Shown here: in pieces, positions 35,852 to 45,910 of the stretch
How positions within the stretch are numbered: the stretch's first letter is position 1
How the letters are laid out: every line of letters begins with the position of its first letter
Origin: Thiogranum sp963752745
GTDB taxonomy: Bacteria; Pseudomonadota; Gammaproteobacteria; DSM-19610
Assembly: GCA_963752745.1 (NCBI GenBank)
Contig: CAVWAK010000006.1
Location: 105,155-169,154 of the forward strand
Length of the DNA stretch: 64,000 bases
Reading direction: 5' to 3'
Position numbers and translations under genes: made by a program
Notes under the pieces: generated by a model
Database searches by the model: none
Seen by the model: only the letters and a program-made list of their open reading frames with translations
Told to the model about the DNA's origin: nothing

Positions 35852-35944
35852 AAGTGATCAAGTCAGCGACAAACCGTGTTCAGCGGCTCTGTTGTCGAGG
35901 ATTGTACATGGCTGGCTTGTTATCTGTCATTGACCATTTATCCA

Positions 35945-38900
35945 TTACTGTTTGATTTCCCGGCTGTGCCAGACCAGGAAGGTGGCCGGAATGAGAAGCA
36001 GTGTCAACACGGTCGCGCTCACCATTCCTCCGACCATGGGCGCGGCGATGCGACGCATTACTTCCGAGCCAGTACCGGAACCGAGCATGATTGGTAGCAG
36101 CCCGGCGATGATCGCGGCCACGGTCATCAAAATCGGCCTTACGCGCAGCAGGGCGCCTTCGATTATTGCCTGTCTGAGTTCCGGCAGAGCTATTGTACGT
36201 TGTTCCTTGAGGGCTTTTTCCCGGTGGCGAACATAGGCCTGATTGAGATACACCAGCATGACCACGCCAATCTCCACGGAAACACCCGCGAGTGCAATGA
36301 AGCCGACACCGACTGCCACGGACAAGTCGTAGTTAAGCCAGTACATCAGCCAAATGCCACCCACCAATGCCAGTGGCAGAGTGGCAAGAATGATGGCCAC
36401 CTCGGTGACCCGGCGGAAACTGAGGTAAAGCAGCAGGATAATAATGGTCAGTGTTACGGGAATAACGGTAGACAGCTTTTCCTTGGCGCGTTCCATGTAT
36501 TCGTACTGCCCGGACCAGTTCAGTGAGTAGCCTGGTGGCAGCTTGACCTGTCCTGCGACCACTTCTCTGGCTTCATCGACATAGGAACCCAGATCCCGGT
36601 CCTGGATATCAATGTAGATCCAGCCATTCAGTCGGGCGTTCTCGCTTTTGATCATGCCCGGTCCATCGACGATGCGCACTTCGGCCACATCGCCCAGCGT
36701 AACTTGCGCGCCCAAGGGGGTCTGGACAGGCAGTTCTGCGAGCTTTGATTCGGAGTCGCGTACATCACGCGGATAGCGCAGATTGATCGGGTACCTTTCC
36801 AGACCTTCGACGGTCTCAGCGACATTCATGCCGCCGACAGCCGTACTTACTACGTCCTGGACATCGGTGATATTAAGACCAAAACGCGATGCAGCGGTAC
36901 GATTGATATCGACTACAACGTAGCGACCACCCACCACGCGTTCGGCGAATACGGATACAGTTCCCGGTACCGGTGTCAGTACGCGTTCGATTTCTTTGCC
37001 GATCTCCTGAATAACACCGAGATCTGGTCCCGCAATCTTGAGACCAACGGGTGTCTTTATGCCTGTTGCCAGCATGTCGATACGGTTCTTGATCGGCATA
37101 ACCCAGGCGTTGCTCATGCCAGGTATTTTTACCAGTGAGTCCAGTTCGCGCTTGAGCTTGTCCATGGTCATGCCCTCGCGCCATTGGTCTCGCGGCTTGA
37201 GCTGAATGGTGGTTTCAATCATGGTCAGCGGCGCGGGATCAGTAGCACTTTCTGCACGCCCCATTTTCCCGAACACGCGGCTGACTTCGGGAACGGTTCT
37301 GATCAGTCGGTCAGTCTGCTGAAGGATCTGCTGCGCCTTGCCGATGGAGATGGCTGGAAAGGCGCTGGGCATATACAGCAGATCGCCCTCATCCAGATCA
37401 GGCATAAACTCCGAACCCAGGCTGTTGTTCAAAGGCCACCAGCCCGTCAGCGGCCAAACCATGGAAGAGGCTGCCAGCAACGATACCAGGATCACGGTTT
37501 TCGGTGCGTGCAAGACCCAGTTGATAGCGGGTTTGTACAGCGCAATCAGTACCCGGTTTATCGGGTTCCTGTCTTCGGCAATGATTTTGCCGCGAATGAA
37601 ATAGCCCATAAGTACCGGAACCAGTGTGATTGATAAACCTGCCGCGCCTGCCATAGCGTAGGTTTTGGTGAAGGCAAGAGGTGAAAACAATCGGCCTTCC
37701 TGTGCTTCCAGGGTAAACACCGGTAGAAAACTCAGGGTGATAATCAGCAGTGAGAAAAATAGTGCAGGACCGACTTCGGCTGACGCTTTGGCTATAATTT
37801 CCCAGCGGTTGGCATCTGTGACCTCACTGTGTTCCAGGTGTTTATGCACGTTCTCAATCATGACGATAGCAGCATCCACCATGGCACCAATGGCGATGGC
37901 GATGCCACCCAGTGACATGATGTTGGCGTTGATACCCTGCGCATGCATGATAATAAACGCTACCAGGATACCCACGGGAAGGCTGAAGATAACCACCAGT
38001 GCCGAGCGCAGGTGGAACAGGAAGACTGCGCAAACCAGTGCCACGACAATGAATTCTTCGAGTAATTTTTCTGTCAGTGTATCGATTGCCCGTTCGATGA
38101 GGTTTGAGCGGTCATAAACAGGTACGATCTCCACGCCATCCGGGAGACTGCGTGCGAGTTCTTCGAGTTTCGCCTTGACGCCCTTGATGGTCGTCATGGC
38201 GTTCTCTCCCCAGCGCATAATGACCACACCGCCGACCACCTCACCCTCACCATCAAGTTCAGCGATACCGCGTCGCATTTGCGGTCCAAGGCGAATATCG
38301 GCGATGTCTGCGAGCAGGATCGGTGTGCCGTTCGCATTCATACCCAGCGGGATCTGCTCAAGTTCCTTAATGCCTTTAATGTAGCCGGTGGCTCTTACCA
38401 TGTATTCAGCTTCGGCCATTTCAATTACCGAGCCGCCAACTTCCTGGTTACCGCGCTGGATCGCTGTGCGTATCTTTGATAACGGAATGCTATAGGCGCG
38501 AAGACGGTCCGGATCGACGACTACCTGGTACTGCTTCACCATGCCGCCGACAGATGCGACTTCAGCAACGCCGTCAACCGTCTGTAGTTCAAACTTCAGG
38601 AACCAGTCCTGGATACTGCGCAGTTCGGAGATATCGTGCGTACCGCTGCGATCAACCAGAGCGTACTCGTATACCCAGCCGACGCCGGTGGCGTCCGGAC
38701 CAAGCGCTGTCGAAGCGCTGGCGGGCAGGCGGTTCTGCACCTGGCTAAGATATTCGAGCACACGCGAGCGTGCCCAGTACAGGTCGGTACCATCCTCGAA
38801 CAGGACGTACACATAAGAGTCTCCGAAAAAGGAATAGCCGCGTACTGTCGTTGCCTTGGGTACCGACAGCATGGTGGTGGTCAGGGGGTAGGTAACCTGG

Positions 38901-39088
38901 TCTTCAACAACCTGGGGTGACTGCCCCGGGTAGCTGGTCTTGATAATGACCTGCACATCGGACAGGTCGGGGAGTGCATCCAGTGGCGTATTCTGGACCG
39001 CGTAAAGTCCCCAGCCTGTGAGGATTAGCGTCAGCAGCAGAACCAGAAAGCGATTCCTCACAGACCAGTGAATGATGTTTGCAATCAT
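35945..39088 (-). CDS. cusA: CusA/CzcA-type heavy-metal RND efflux pump
   Basis: 1047-residue inner-membrane RND transporter of the HME family, proton-driven. It matches E. coli CusA closely, including the three methionines that bind Cu(I)/Ag(I): in LLYMPSA, APLTMIETT and NRIDMLATG. Other blocks: PLDALPDLSDVQV at the N-terminus, GAMVDAAIVMIENVHKHLE (the charged residues of TM4), and the C-terminal SGTGSEVMRRIAAPMVGGM. The Met triad favours copper/silver over zinc/cobalt. The start overlaps the adaptor gene stop by 4 nt. Confidence 0.95.
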   Translation of the reverse strand: MIANIIHWSVRNRFLVLLLTLILTGWGLYAVQNTPLDALPDLSDVQVIIKTSYPGQSPQVVEDQVTYPLTTTMLSVPKATTVRGYSFFGDSYVYVLFEDGTDLYWARSRVLEYLSQVQNRLPASASTALGPDATGVGWVYEYALVDRSGTHDISELRSIQDWFLKFELQTVDGVAEVASVGGMVKQYQVVVDPDRLRAYSIPLSKIRTAIQRGNQEVGGSVIEMAEAEYMVRATGYIKGIKELEQIPLGMNANGTPILLADIADIRLGPQMRRGIAELDGEGEVVGGVVIMRWGENAMTTIKGVKAKLEELARSLPDGVEIVPVYDRSNLIERAIDTLTEKLLEEFIVVALVCAVFLFHLRSALVVIFSLPVGILVAFIIMHAQGINANIMSLGGIAIAIGAMVDAAIVMIENVHKHLEHSEVTDANRWEIIAKASAEVGPALFFSLLIITLSFLPVFTLEAQEGRLFSPLAFTKTYAMAGAAGLSITLVPVLMGYFIRGKIIAEDRNPINRVLIALYKPAINWVLHAPKTVILVSLLAASSMVWPLTGWWPLNNSLGSEFMPDLDEGDLLYMPSAFPAISIGKAQQILQQTDRLIRTVPEVSRVFGKMGRAESATDPAPLTMIETTIQLKPRDQWREGMTMDKLKRELDSLVKIPGMSNAWVMPIKNRIDMLATGIKTPVGLKIAGPDLGVIQEIGKEIERVLTPVPGTVSVFAERVVGGRYVVVDINRTAASRFGLNITDVQDVVSTAVGGMNVAETVEGLERYPINLRYPRDVRDSESKLAELPVQTPLGAQVTLGDVAEVRIVDGPGMIKSENARLNGWIYIDIQDRDLGSYVDEAREVVAGQVKLPPGYSLNWSGQYEYMERAKEKLSTVIPVTLTIIILLLYLSFRRVTEVAIILATLPLALVGGIWLMYWLNYDLSVAVGVGFIALAGVSVEIGVVMLVYLNQAYVRHREKALKEQRTIALPELRQAIIEGALLRVRPILMTVAAIIAGLLPIMLGSGTGSEVMRRIAAPMVGGMVSATVLTLLLIPATFLVWHSREIKQ

Positions 39089-40266
39089 TGCCCGGCCACC
39101 TCTTCCATGCGGCCGAAACTGGCGCGCAGACTGGCCTCGGAATCAATAAGGAACTGACCGGACGTAACCACCTGGTCACCCTCTTCAAGGCCGCTGATGA
39201 CTTCGACAAAATCACCGCTCTCGATGCCGGCATTGACTTCCTGCGGCCTGAATTTACCTTCACCCAGCGCAACGATTACGCGTTCCGAGTCGCCGGTCTT
39301 GATCAGCGCTTCTCGCGGTATGCTCAACACGGCGTCTTTCGGGCCGGCATAAATTCGTACATCGGCATACATGTCCGGCTTGAGAGCTTCATCCAGGTTA
39401 TCGAAGCGCAGGCGTGCCTGCAGGGTTCGGGTCATCGGGTCGATGGTCGGGTAGACAAATTCAACTTCACCTTCCCACAGCCGCCCCGGCAGATAGCCCA
39501 GACTGACTTCCGCGGGTTGGCCGACAGCCACCCAGTCGGCCTGGCGTTCGAAGATATCTACCAGTAGCCAGATACTGGACAAGTCTGCGAGGGTCAGCAC
39601 TTCGGTGTCGGGCTTGACGTACATGCCTTCACGTACATTAAGGCTGTCGACGACTCCATCCTGACTGGCGAGTATGCGGACCTTCTGGTAGGCGCGTTTA
39701 TTGCGTTCGACCTGTTTTATCTGGGCACTACTCATGCCCAGTGCTTCAAGGCGTTCCCGCGAGGCGCGTTCAAGGTAGTCATTGCTGCTACGCAATGCCT
39801 GCACGTACTCCTCCTGGGCATTGACCAGCTCGCGTGAATAAAGCTCCAACAGAACATCGCCCTTTTTGACCCGTTCGCCGTCAGACTTGACGTTGAGCTT
39901 CTCGATCCACCCTTCGGTGCGCAGATGCAGGTGGCTGAGTTTTCGTTCATCAAATGCGACATAACCGACTGCATTGATCAAACGCCACAGTTTTCCGCGC
40001 TCCACCAATGCCGTACGAACACCGAGACTCTGGAGCATGGCAGGTTCGATACTGACCGAATTGCCGTCGCCCGCAGCATTGGTGTAGACCGGAACCAGAT
40101 CCATACCCATGGGTGATTTACCGGGGTTGTCGCGGCGGTAGTTGGGGTCCATGGGGGCGACCCAGTAAAGTACCTCGTCCTCTTCGGCAGACAGTACAGG
40201 GTAAGCAATTAAACTGGTTAAAAGCATCGGTAATGCCACAAACAGATGTGTGAGTGTCTTGTTCAT
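39085..40266 (-). CDS. cusB: RND efflux periplasmic adaptor, CusB-type
   Basis: 393 residues with a signal peptide (MNKTLTHLFVALPMLLTSLIA). Just after it is a heavy-metal-binding motif YWVAPMDPNYRRDNPGKSPM-GMD, which is the Met-containing site found in CusB-type adaptors. Then come the lipoyl/barrel-sandwich, alpha-hairpin (LVNAQEEYVQALRSS) and beta-barrel domains. It links the RND pump with the outer-membrane channel and may pass metal to the pump. It overlaps the genes on both sides by 4 nt. Confidence 0.93.
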   Translation of the reverse strand: MNKTLTHLFVALPMLLTSLIAYPVLSAEEDEVLYWVAPMDPNYRRDNPGKSPMGMDLVPVYTNAAGDGNSVSIEPAMLQSLGVRTALVERGKLWRLINAVGYVAFDERKLSHLHLRTEGWIEKLNVKSDGERVKKGDVLLELYSRELVNAQEEYVQALRSSNDYLERASRERLEALGMSSAQIKQVERNKRAYQKVRILASQDGVVDSLNVREGMYVKPDTEVLTLADLSSIWLLVDIFERQADWVAVGQPAEVSLGYLPGRLWEGEVEFVYPTIDPMTRTLQARLRFDNLDEALKPDMYADVRIYAGPKDAVLSIPREALIKTGDSERVIVALGEGKFRPQEVNAGIESGDFVEVISGLEEGDQVVTSGQFLIDSEASLRASFGRMEEVAGQ

Positions 40267-41513
40267 CGATTTTCTCCATCCGTTGCAAGAAACAGCAGGC
40301 GGGCTTGCGCCTTTGCATGATCGATGCGGATGCGAACATCCTGCAGGTTGACATCGAGTTCGGTGATGCGCGCACGCATGAGTGTGGTGAATTCGTTGAT
40401 ACCGTTCTGATAGGAGCTCAGGGCTGCCTCGGTATTGGCCCTGGCTTCGTGTAGAAGGTGATCGCGGTACAAGGCTTCCTGTTCGCCAAGGCGCTGCCAG
40501 CGAGCGTAGTCGGATTCCAGCTGGCGCTGTACTTCGCGCAGTCGCTGCTCGCGCGTTTGAATGGCGGCTTCCGCCTGTTGCTGGCTGGCGGCCAGACGCC
40601 GGTCCTGGCGCTTGTCAGTGAACAGTGGCAGGTCCAGTGAGACCATAGCCGCCATCATGTCTGGTCGATCACTGCCATTGGCTTCATCGCCGAAGCGTTT
40701 ACGGTATTCCAGGCCGACATCAAAGCCGGGTTTGTATTGCTCGCGCGCAGCTTTGACCATTTGCTGATTGGCCGCTACCTGGGCACTGGCGGCTTCGACA
40801 GCCGGGTGTCGTGCGATTGTCGCCAGGAGTATTTCCCTGGAGGGTGGTTGCGGCAGCACAGGAAAGGCCGGGTCGATAGCCTGCCATCCAACTGCACCTA
40901 TCCAGCGCGTCAGTTTTGCGCGCTCGACATCGGCCCGGGCATTGATTCGTGTTGCCCGGTCGTCGAGGCGTGACAGTTCAAGTTGTGCCTGGATGACATC
41001 TTGCTGACTGACACGACCGGATGCGTAATGTGCCCGTGTAATCTCGGTCAATTGGTGGAACAGCGCCTGATTCTGTTGAATGATACGGGCAGCTTTTAGC
41101 TGGTAAAAGAGTTCCAGAAAGGTTTCCCGAACATCCCGCTGAATCTGCTTTTCGGTTAGCAGGGTGCGAGCCTGTTCGGCCTTGCCCAGCCACTCAGTGC
41201 GCTGTTGTTGATAGCGTAGCGTTTTGCCACGCGGAAACGCTTGTCTGATGCCGGTACGCAGCTGGGACGAGCCTTCCTTTTTCATGCTCAGGTCGTCAAG
41301 TGGCACGTTGAAGACGCCAAATGTCAGCTTCGGATCCGGTAACTGCCCGTCGGCAACGGATTGTTCATGCAAGGCGTTGGCTCGCGACTGGCTGGCCGAG
41401 ACAGCGGGATCGGCCTCGAGGGCCAGCTGCTCGGCATCAGGCAGGGTCAACGCCGCCTGTGCACAGGATAGAGAGGCAAGGTACAAAATAAGCGGATTGA
41501 TAATTCGCCGCAT
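40263..41513 (-). CDS. TolC-family outer-membrane channel, CusC-like
   Basis: 416 residues with a signal peptide ending near CAQA and no proper lipobox, so unlike E. coli CusC it is probably not a lipoprotein. The two-fold repeated outer-membrane efflux domain is visible (LPDAEQLALEADPAVSASQS; REILLATIARHPAVEAASAQ), with long helical periplasmic segments. It provides the exit duct for the CusBA pump. First of the three coupled cus genes; 87 nt after the Cys/His-rich gene. Confidence 0.9.
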   Translation of the reverse strand: MRRIINPLILYLASLSCAQAALTLPDAEQLALEADPAVSASQSRANALHEQSVADGQLPDPKLTFGVFNVPLDDLSMKKEGSSQLRTGIRQAFPRGKTLRYQQQRTEWLGKAEQARTLLTEKQIQRDVRETFLELFYQLKAARIIQQNQALFHQLTEITRAHYASGRVSQQDVIQAQLELSRLDDRATRINARADVERAKLTRWIGAVGWQAIDPAFPVLPQPPSREILLATIARHPAVEAASAQVAANQQMVKAAREQYKPGFDVGLEYRKRFGDEANGSDRPDMMAAMVSLDLPLFTDKRQDRRLAASQQQAEAAIQTREQRLREVQRQLESDYARWQRLGEQEALYRDHLLHEARANTEAALSSYQNGINEFTTLMRARITELDVNLQDVRIRIDHAKAQARLLFLATDGENR

Positions 41514-41600
41514 AGCGAAACTCCATAATCAGTCATGGTGGTACAGAGCATTCCCGTGGAACGCTACATGCGCATGGGGGCAGAGGCCCCGATTACGGAT

Positions 41601-41951
41601 TCAGGCTGGGGGTCTTAAAAGAGGAGGGGTATTTCTGGATGAATGGTCAGTTACGGTCATCTGTTGCGGTGCAGCGGGCTGGATAACGGGAAAATTGCAG
41701 AGTTGTGTCAGTTTTGCCGGCTGCAGGTGGAAAGATGCGCAACCCTGATGGTTGCAGCCTTCCATGTTACAGCTGTGATCGTCGCAGCCGGGACAACTCT
41801 CATCGGCCATGACACTGTCGCTATCCACAGTGTGCATCTGGCACGGATCGGCATCGGCTACAGCGACTGCAGCCGTCAGCGTCTGCAGCGGCATCGTCGC
41901 AAGGACGATGGATAGCCAGATTGTGGACAGGACTTTGAGCATGGGCTGCAT
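41601..41951 (-). CDS. Secreted Cys/His/Met-rich protein of the cus operon
   Basis: 116 residues from ATG 41951 (an in-frame ATG at 41942 is equally possible; an upstream one at 41996 is less so). A signal peptide is followed by a dense cluster of potential metal ligands: DPCQMH, then ESCPGCDDHSCNMEGCNHQG and CASFH within about 35 residues. It precedes cusCBA on the same strand. A periplasmic copper/silver-binding or buffering role is inferred from composition and position; I do not recognise a named family. Confidence 0.72.
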   Translation of the reverse strand: MQPMLKVLSTIWLSIVLATMPLQTLTAAVAVADADPCQMHTVDSDSVMADESCPGCDDHSCNMEGCNHQGCASFHLQPAKLTQLCNFPVIQPAAPQQMTVTDHSSRNTPPLLRPPA

Positions 41952-42158
41952 TATTAACACAAGGTAAGGGTTTATCGGCAACAACGCAATATTCATGAAA
42001 TGCTACGTTGAACCAGTTGGTACGACACAGTGTGTCGAATTTGGTTCAGATCAGCGCACTGGAATTCGCCGGTTGCGATTTCCGAGACCAGGTCCTTCCC
42101 ATGCTTCTTACTAGATTACATAGACTTAGATGAGGTACACTGCGCGCTTGTCCAGATT

Positions 42159-42313
42159 GGCATGTAGTCCGGTACGGGAAGAGTCCCTTAGCCGCTGGAA
42201 GCGTTTCCTGACGCGCCAGGCATTCTGTCCGGGTGGCCTATTACGCACACTGCTTCCTTAATGTTGTGAAACCGGTGATCTGCTTTTACACGGCACCGAG
42301 TGTTGCTCAACAC
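42159..42313 (+). promoter_or_regulatory. Possible structured leader of the SLC13 gene
   Basis: The 400-bp gap between the divergent genes holds several ordered elements: a direct repeat GGCAT-N3-GTCCGG at 42159-42172 and 42219-42232; between them a hairpin with arms CTGG-GCGT / ACGC-CCAG (42195-42219); and an inverted repeat GTGTTG-CT-CAACAC at 42300-42313. The arrangement suggests a regulatory RNA or operator region. It matches no riboswitch class that I can recognise. Confidence 0.35.
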
Positions 42314-42353
42314 CAATCAGCTGATATTTTAGAAATTGACTGGAGATCTCGCT

Positions 42354-44339
42354 ATGACCGCAATGGCAGATGAAGAAACAACCATCGCAATCACGCCAAA
42401 ATTATCCGCCAAGCAGATGATCGCCGCTGTTGTTTTTCTGGCCATGTCGTTGGGCCTTGCCAGCGTTGTGCCGAGCATACAGATTGCCTGGGTGACTGGC
42501 ATTTTGATGCTTACTATCTACCTGTTTGCCTTCGAGGTGGTGGGGGTGGATGTAGCCGCTGCAAGTATCATGGTGTTGCTGGGTTTGACCTCGATACTGG
42601 CGCCCTATATGGGGCTGGAGCAAGGGCTGGTTGATACCAGCCACCTGTTTGATGGATTTGCTTCCAATGCGGTAATGTCGATTATTGCCGTCATGATTAT
42701 CGGGGCAGGGCTGGATAAAACCGGTCTGATGAGCAAGGTAGCTACGTTTATCCTCAATGTCGGCGGCAGTTCTGAGAAGCGTATTATTCCGATCATATCC
42801 TCGACTGTAGGTATCATTTCCTCGTTTATGCAGAACGTGGGTGCAGCGGCACTTTTCCTGCCTGTCGTGTCGCGTATCTCGGCACGTTCCGGTCTGCCGA
42901 TGTCGCGTTTGCTCATGCCGATGGGATTTTGCGCCATTCTTGGCGGTACAGTCACCATGGTGGGTTCGAGCCCGCTGATCCTGTTGAATGATCTTATTCT
43001 CACCTCGAACCAGGCATTGCCCGCTGACCAGCAAATGAGTACCTGGGGACTGTTCTCGGTGACGCCGGTAGGCCTGGCCCTGGTGGCAACAGGCATTATT
43101 TATTTTGTAGCTGCCGGCCGCTTTGTGTTGCCGATATCAAAGAGTGAGAACAGTACCAGCGGCTCCGATTCCATGGAATACATTCAGAGCGTATACGGTG
43201 CAGATTACTCGCTGTCAGAGCTGGTCATAACCGACGGTAGCGATTTGATCGGCAAGACGCTTGACGATATTGAATCGGCCAATCGTATTCGCGTGATTGC
43301 CGGCAAGCTATCGGGGCAAGAGAGCCGTTTTGGCCCCGGTACACTGGGACGCGATACCGAAGTACGGGCGGGCATGGTTCTGGGCGTGGTTGCTGATCCT
43401 GACAATCTGAAAACCTTTGTCGATCGCTTCAATCTGAAGCTGCGTACCGGGTTGCGTACTTTTGCCGATGCGTTGTCAGCGTCCAAGTCGGGTATTGCCG
43501 AAGTGGTTATCCCGCCAGGCTCGGCATTGATCGGCAAGAGCGCACGTGACGTCTGGATGCGTAAAGCCTATGGTCTTGCACTGATGGCCCTGCACCGTGG
43601 CGGTGAGACGCGTCGTGAAGGTGACGAGATCAGAACTCTGCCACTGGAGGCTGGTGATACCCTGGTCGTGCATACTGCCTGGGATGCCCTGACACGCATT
43701 GAGAGTGACCGGAATTTCGTGGTTGTTACAACCGAGTATCCACACGAAGAAGCGCGTCCACACAAAATTCTGCCGGCACTGATCTTCTTCGGTGTGGCGC
43801 TTTTCCTGGTGTTGTTTACTGATTTACGTCTGTCTGTAGCTCTACTGACCGGTGCAATCGGCATGGTCCTGTCCGGCGTGCTGAATATCGAAGAGGCTTA
43901 CGAGGCGGTCAGCTGGAAAACGGTATTTTTACTGGCCTCACTGATTCCGCTAGGTCTTGCAGTGGAAACTTCAGGAACGGCCAAATGGATTGCTGAACAG
44001 ACTTTGCTGGTGGTGGGTGGAAATCCGGTCTGGGTGATACAGGCATCGGTTGCTGTATTGGCGACTTTCTTTACCCTGGTGATGTCAAACGTGGGCGCGA
44101 CCGTCCTGTTGGTACCGCTGGCCGTGAATATCGCCATTGGTATTGGTGCCAACCCGGCTGTGTTTGCCCTGACCGTGGCACTGGCAACCTCGAACTCCTT
44201 CCTGATTCCGACTCACCAGGTGAATGCGTTGATCATGGGGCCGGGGGGCTACCGTGTACCTGACTTCATGAAGGCCGGCGGCATCATGACGGTACTGTTC
44301 CTGGTGGTCATGATGTTGATGATGGGTCTTGTATTTTAG
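42354..44339 (+). CDS. SLC13-family anion permease with two TrkA-C domains
   Basis: 661 residues from ATG 42354 (GGAG eight nt upstream). Two membrane halves of the SLC13/DASS type, each with the helix-hairpin and SNT-like motifs (MQNVGAAALFLPV in the first half; MSNVGATVLLVPLA with TSNSFLIPTHQVNALI in the second). Between them (about 285-455) are two RCK_C/TrkA-C domains (GKTLDDIESANRIRVIAG; GKSARDVWMRKAYGLALMAL). Such permeases move sulfate or carboxylates with sodium. In a sulfur oxidiser sulfate is a good guess, but the substrate is not shown. Confidence 0.9.
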   Translation: MTAMADEETTIAITPKLSAKQMIAAVVFLAMSLGLASVVPSIQIAWVTGILMLTIYLFAFEVVGVDVAAASIMVLLGLTSILAPYMGLEQGLVDTSHLFDGFASNAVMSIIAVMIIGAGLDKTGLMSKVATFILNVGGSSEKRIIPIISSTVGIISSFMQNVGAAALFLPVVSRISARSGLPMSRLLMPMGFCAILGGTVTMVGSSPLILLNDLILTSNQALPADQQMSTWGLFSVTPVGLALVATGIIYFVAAGRFVLPISKSENSTSGSDSMEYIQSVYGADYSLSELVITDGSDLIGKTLDDIESANRIRVIAGKLSGQESRFGPGTLGRDTEVRAGMVLGVVADPDNLKTFVDRFNLKLRTGLRTFADALSASKSGIAEVVIPPGSALIGKSARDVWMRKAYGLALMALHRGGETRREGDEIRTLPLEAGDTLVVHTAWDALTRIESDRNFVVVTTEYPHEEARPHKILPALIFFGVALFLVLFTDLRLSVALLTGAIGMVLSGVLNIEEAYEAVSWKTVFLLASLIPLGLAVETSGTAKWIAEQTLLVVGGNPVWVIQASVAVLATFFTLVMSNVGATVLLVPLAVNIAIGIGANPAVFALTVALATSNSFLIPTHQVNALIMGPGGYRVPDFMKAGGIMTVLFLVVMMLMMGLVF

Positions 44340-44351
44340 GATTTTACAAAT

Positions 44352-44375
44352 CCCCTCTCCTTCGAAGGGGAGGGG
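44352..44375. terminator. Hairpin between convergent anion transporters
   Basis: 11-bp stem CCCCTCTCCTT / AAGGGGAGGGG (one G-T pair) with a 2-nt loop, between the stops of the SLC13 gene (plus) and the SulP gene (minus). A short T tract is present only weakly on either side, so termination may be shared by both directions. Confidence 0.6.
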
Positions 44376-44383
44376 GTTAAGCA

Positions 44384-45910
44384 CTAAGCCAGTTTGTCAT
44401 CCGCTACATGGTAACTGGGGTCTTCCATGCGATTTACTTCGACCAGATCACCCGCTTTATCCAGCAGCTGTTTACACTCCACAGAAAGATGGCGCAGGTG
44501 TAACCGCTTGCCTGCTTTTATATAGCGATCGGCTAACGAATCGATCGCTTCAATGGCTGAATGATCCGTCACCCTGGAGTTCTGGAACTCGATAATGACA
44601 TCGTCAGGATCATCTTCCGGGTTAAACAAATCGCGGAAGTTCTTCACCGAGCCAAAAAATATCGGGCCATTCAGCTCATAGACTTTTGATCCATGATCAT
44701 CGATATAGCTTTGCACATTGATATGTTTCGCATGTTCCCAGGCAAACACAAGTGCGGAAACAATCACGCCCACAACAACAGCGATCGCCAGATCAGTGGC
44801 AACCGTCACCGCTGAAACCAGCACCAGCACAAAGGCATCATGCCTGGGTATCTTGTTAAAGATACGGATGCTCGACCATTCGAAAGTGCCAATCACCACA
44901 ATAAACATAACACCCACCAGGGCGGCCATTGGAATTTGTTCAATCAGGTTGGATGCAAACAGAATAAAGGCCAGCAGGAAAAGCGCGGCTGAAACGCCCG
45001 ACAGACGCTTGTGACCACCGGAATTCACATTGATCATGCTTTGACCGATCATCGCGCAACCACCCATGCCGCCGAACAGCCCGGTCGTTGTATTGGCAAT
45101 ACCCTGCCCGATACATTCGCGATTGCCGCGCCCCCGCGTATTGGTTACTTCATCAATCAGCGACAGCGTCAGCAGAGATTCGATCAGACCAATAGCTGCA
45201 AGTATCACAGCGTAGGGGAAAATAATTTTCAGTGTGGCCAGGTTGAAATCTACATCCGGGATATGAAACTGCGGCAGGCTGCCTTTAATAGACGCCAGAT
45301 CTCCCACCGTCTTGGTATTGATGTCCAGGCCAATCACCAGCAGTGACACGAACACAATTGCTGCCAGGGAAGACGGTATTGCAGTGGTTAGCTTGGGCAG
45401 TAAGTGAATGATCGACATGGTAAGAATGATCAGGCCTGCAAGGATCATCAGTGGCTGGCCGGACATCCATTCCGGGGTGCCGCCAACGTCGATCTGGAAA
45501 TTCTGCAGCTGCGCCAGAAAGATCACAATCGCCAGGCCGTTAACAAAGCCCAGCATTACCGGGTGCGGCACGATGCGAATGAATTTCCCCAGCTTTAATA
45601 CGCCAGCAAGTATTTGCAGCAAACCGGTCAGCACCACCGTGGCAAACAGATATTCAACCCCATGCTCGGCGACCAGTGAAACCATCACCACCGCCATGGC
45701 GCCGGTTGCTCCCGAAATCATGCCGGGGCGCCCGCCGAAAATGGATGCCAGAAAACCAACCATGAATGCCGCATATAGCCCCACCAGCGGCTCCACCCCG
45801 GCGACGAAGGCAAAGGCCACGGCTTCCGGCACCAATGCAAGTGCTACTGTCAGGCCGGACAGAATCTCATTTTGAACGCAGACGCGGTTATCGCACCCCA
45901 GGCGGAACAT
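44384..45910 (-). CDS. SulP-family anion transporter with STAS domain
   Basis: 508 residues. The membrane part (about 10-385) has the SulP start LSGLTVALALVPEAVAFAFV, GGRPGMISGATGAMAVV and GGMGGCAMIGQSMINVNSGG. A C-terminal STAS domain follows (about 410-500; DDVIIEFQNSRVTDHSAIEAI, split). SulP proteins carry sulfate, bicarbonate or other anions. In autotrophic sulfur oxidisers bicarbonate uptake and sulfate movement are both plausible. It faces the SLC13 permease gene. Confidence 0.92.
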   Translation of the reverse strand: MFRLGCDNRVCVQNEILSGLTVALALVPEAVAFAFVAGVEPLVGLYAAFMVGFLASIFGGRPGMISGATGAMAVVMVSLVAEHGVEYLFATVVLTGLLQILAGVLKLGKFIRIVPHPVMLGFVNGLAIVIFLAQLQNFQIDVGGTPEWMSGQPLMILAGLIILTMSIIHLLPKLTTAIPSSLAAIVFVSLLVIGLDINTKTVGDLASIKGSLPQFHIPDVDFNLATLKIIFPYAVILAAIGLIESLLTLSLIDEVTNTRGRGNRECIGQGIANTTTGLFGGMGGCAMIGQSMINVNSGGHKRLSGVSAALFLLAFILFASNLIEQIPMAALVGVMFIVVIGTFEWSSIRIFNKIPRHDAFVLVLVSAVTVATDLAIAVVVGVIVSALVFAWEHAKHINVQSYIDDHGSKVYELNGPIFFGSVKNFRDLFNPEDDPDDVIIEFQNSRVTDHSAIEAIDSLADRYIKAGKRLHLRHLSVECKQLLDKAGDLVEVNRMEDPSYHVADDKLA

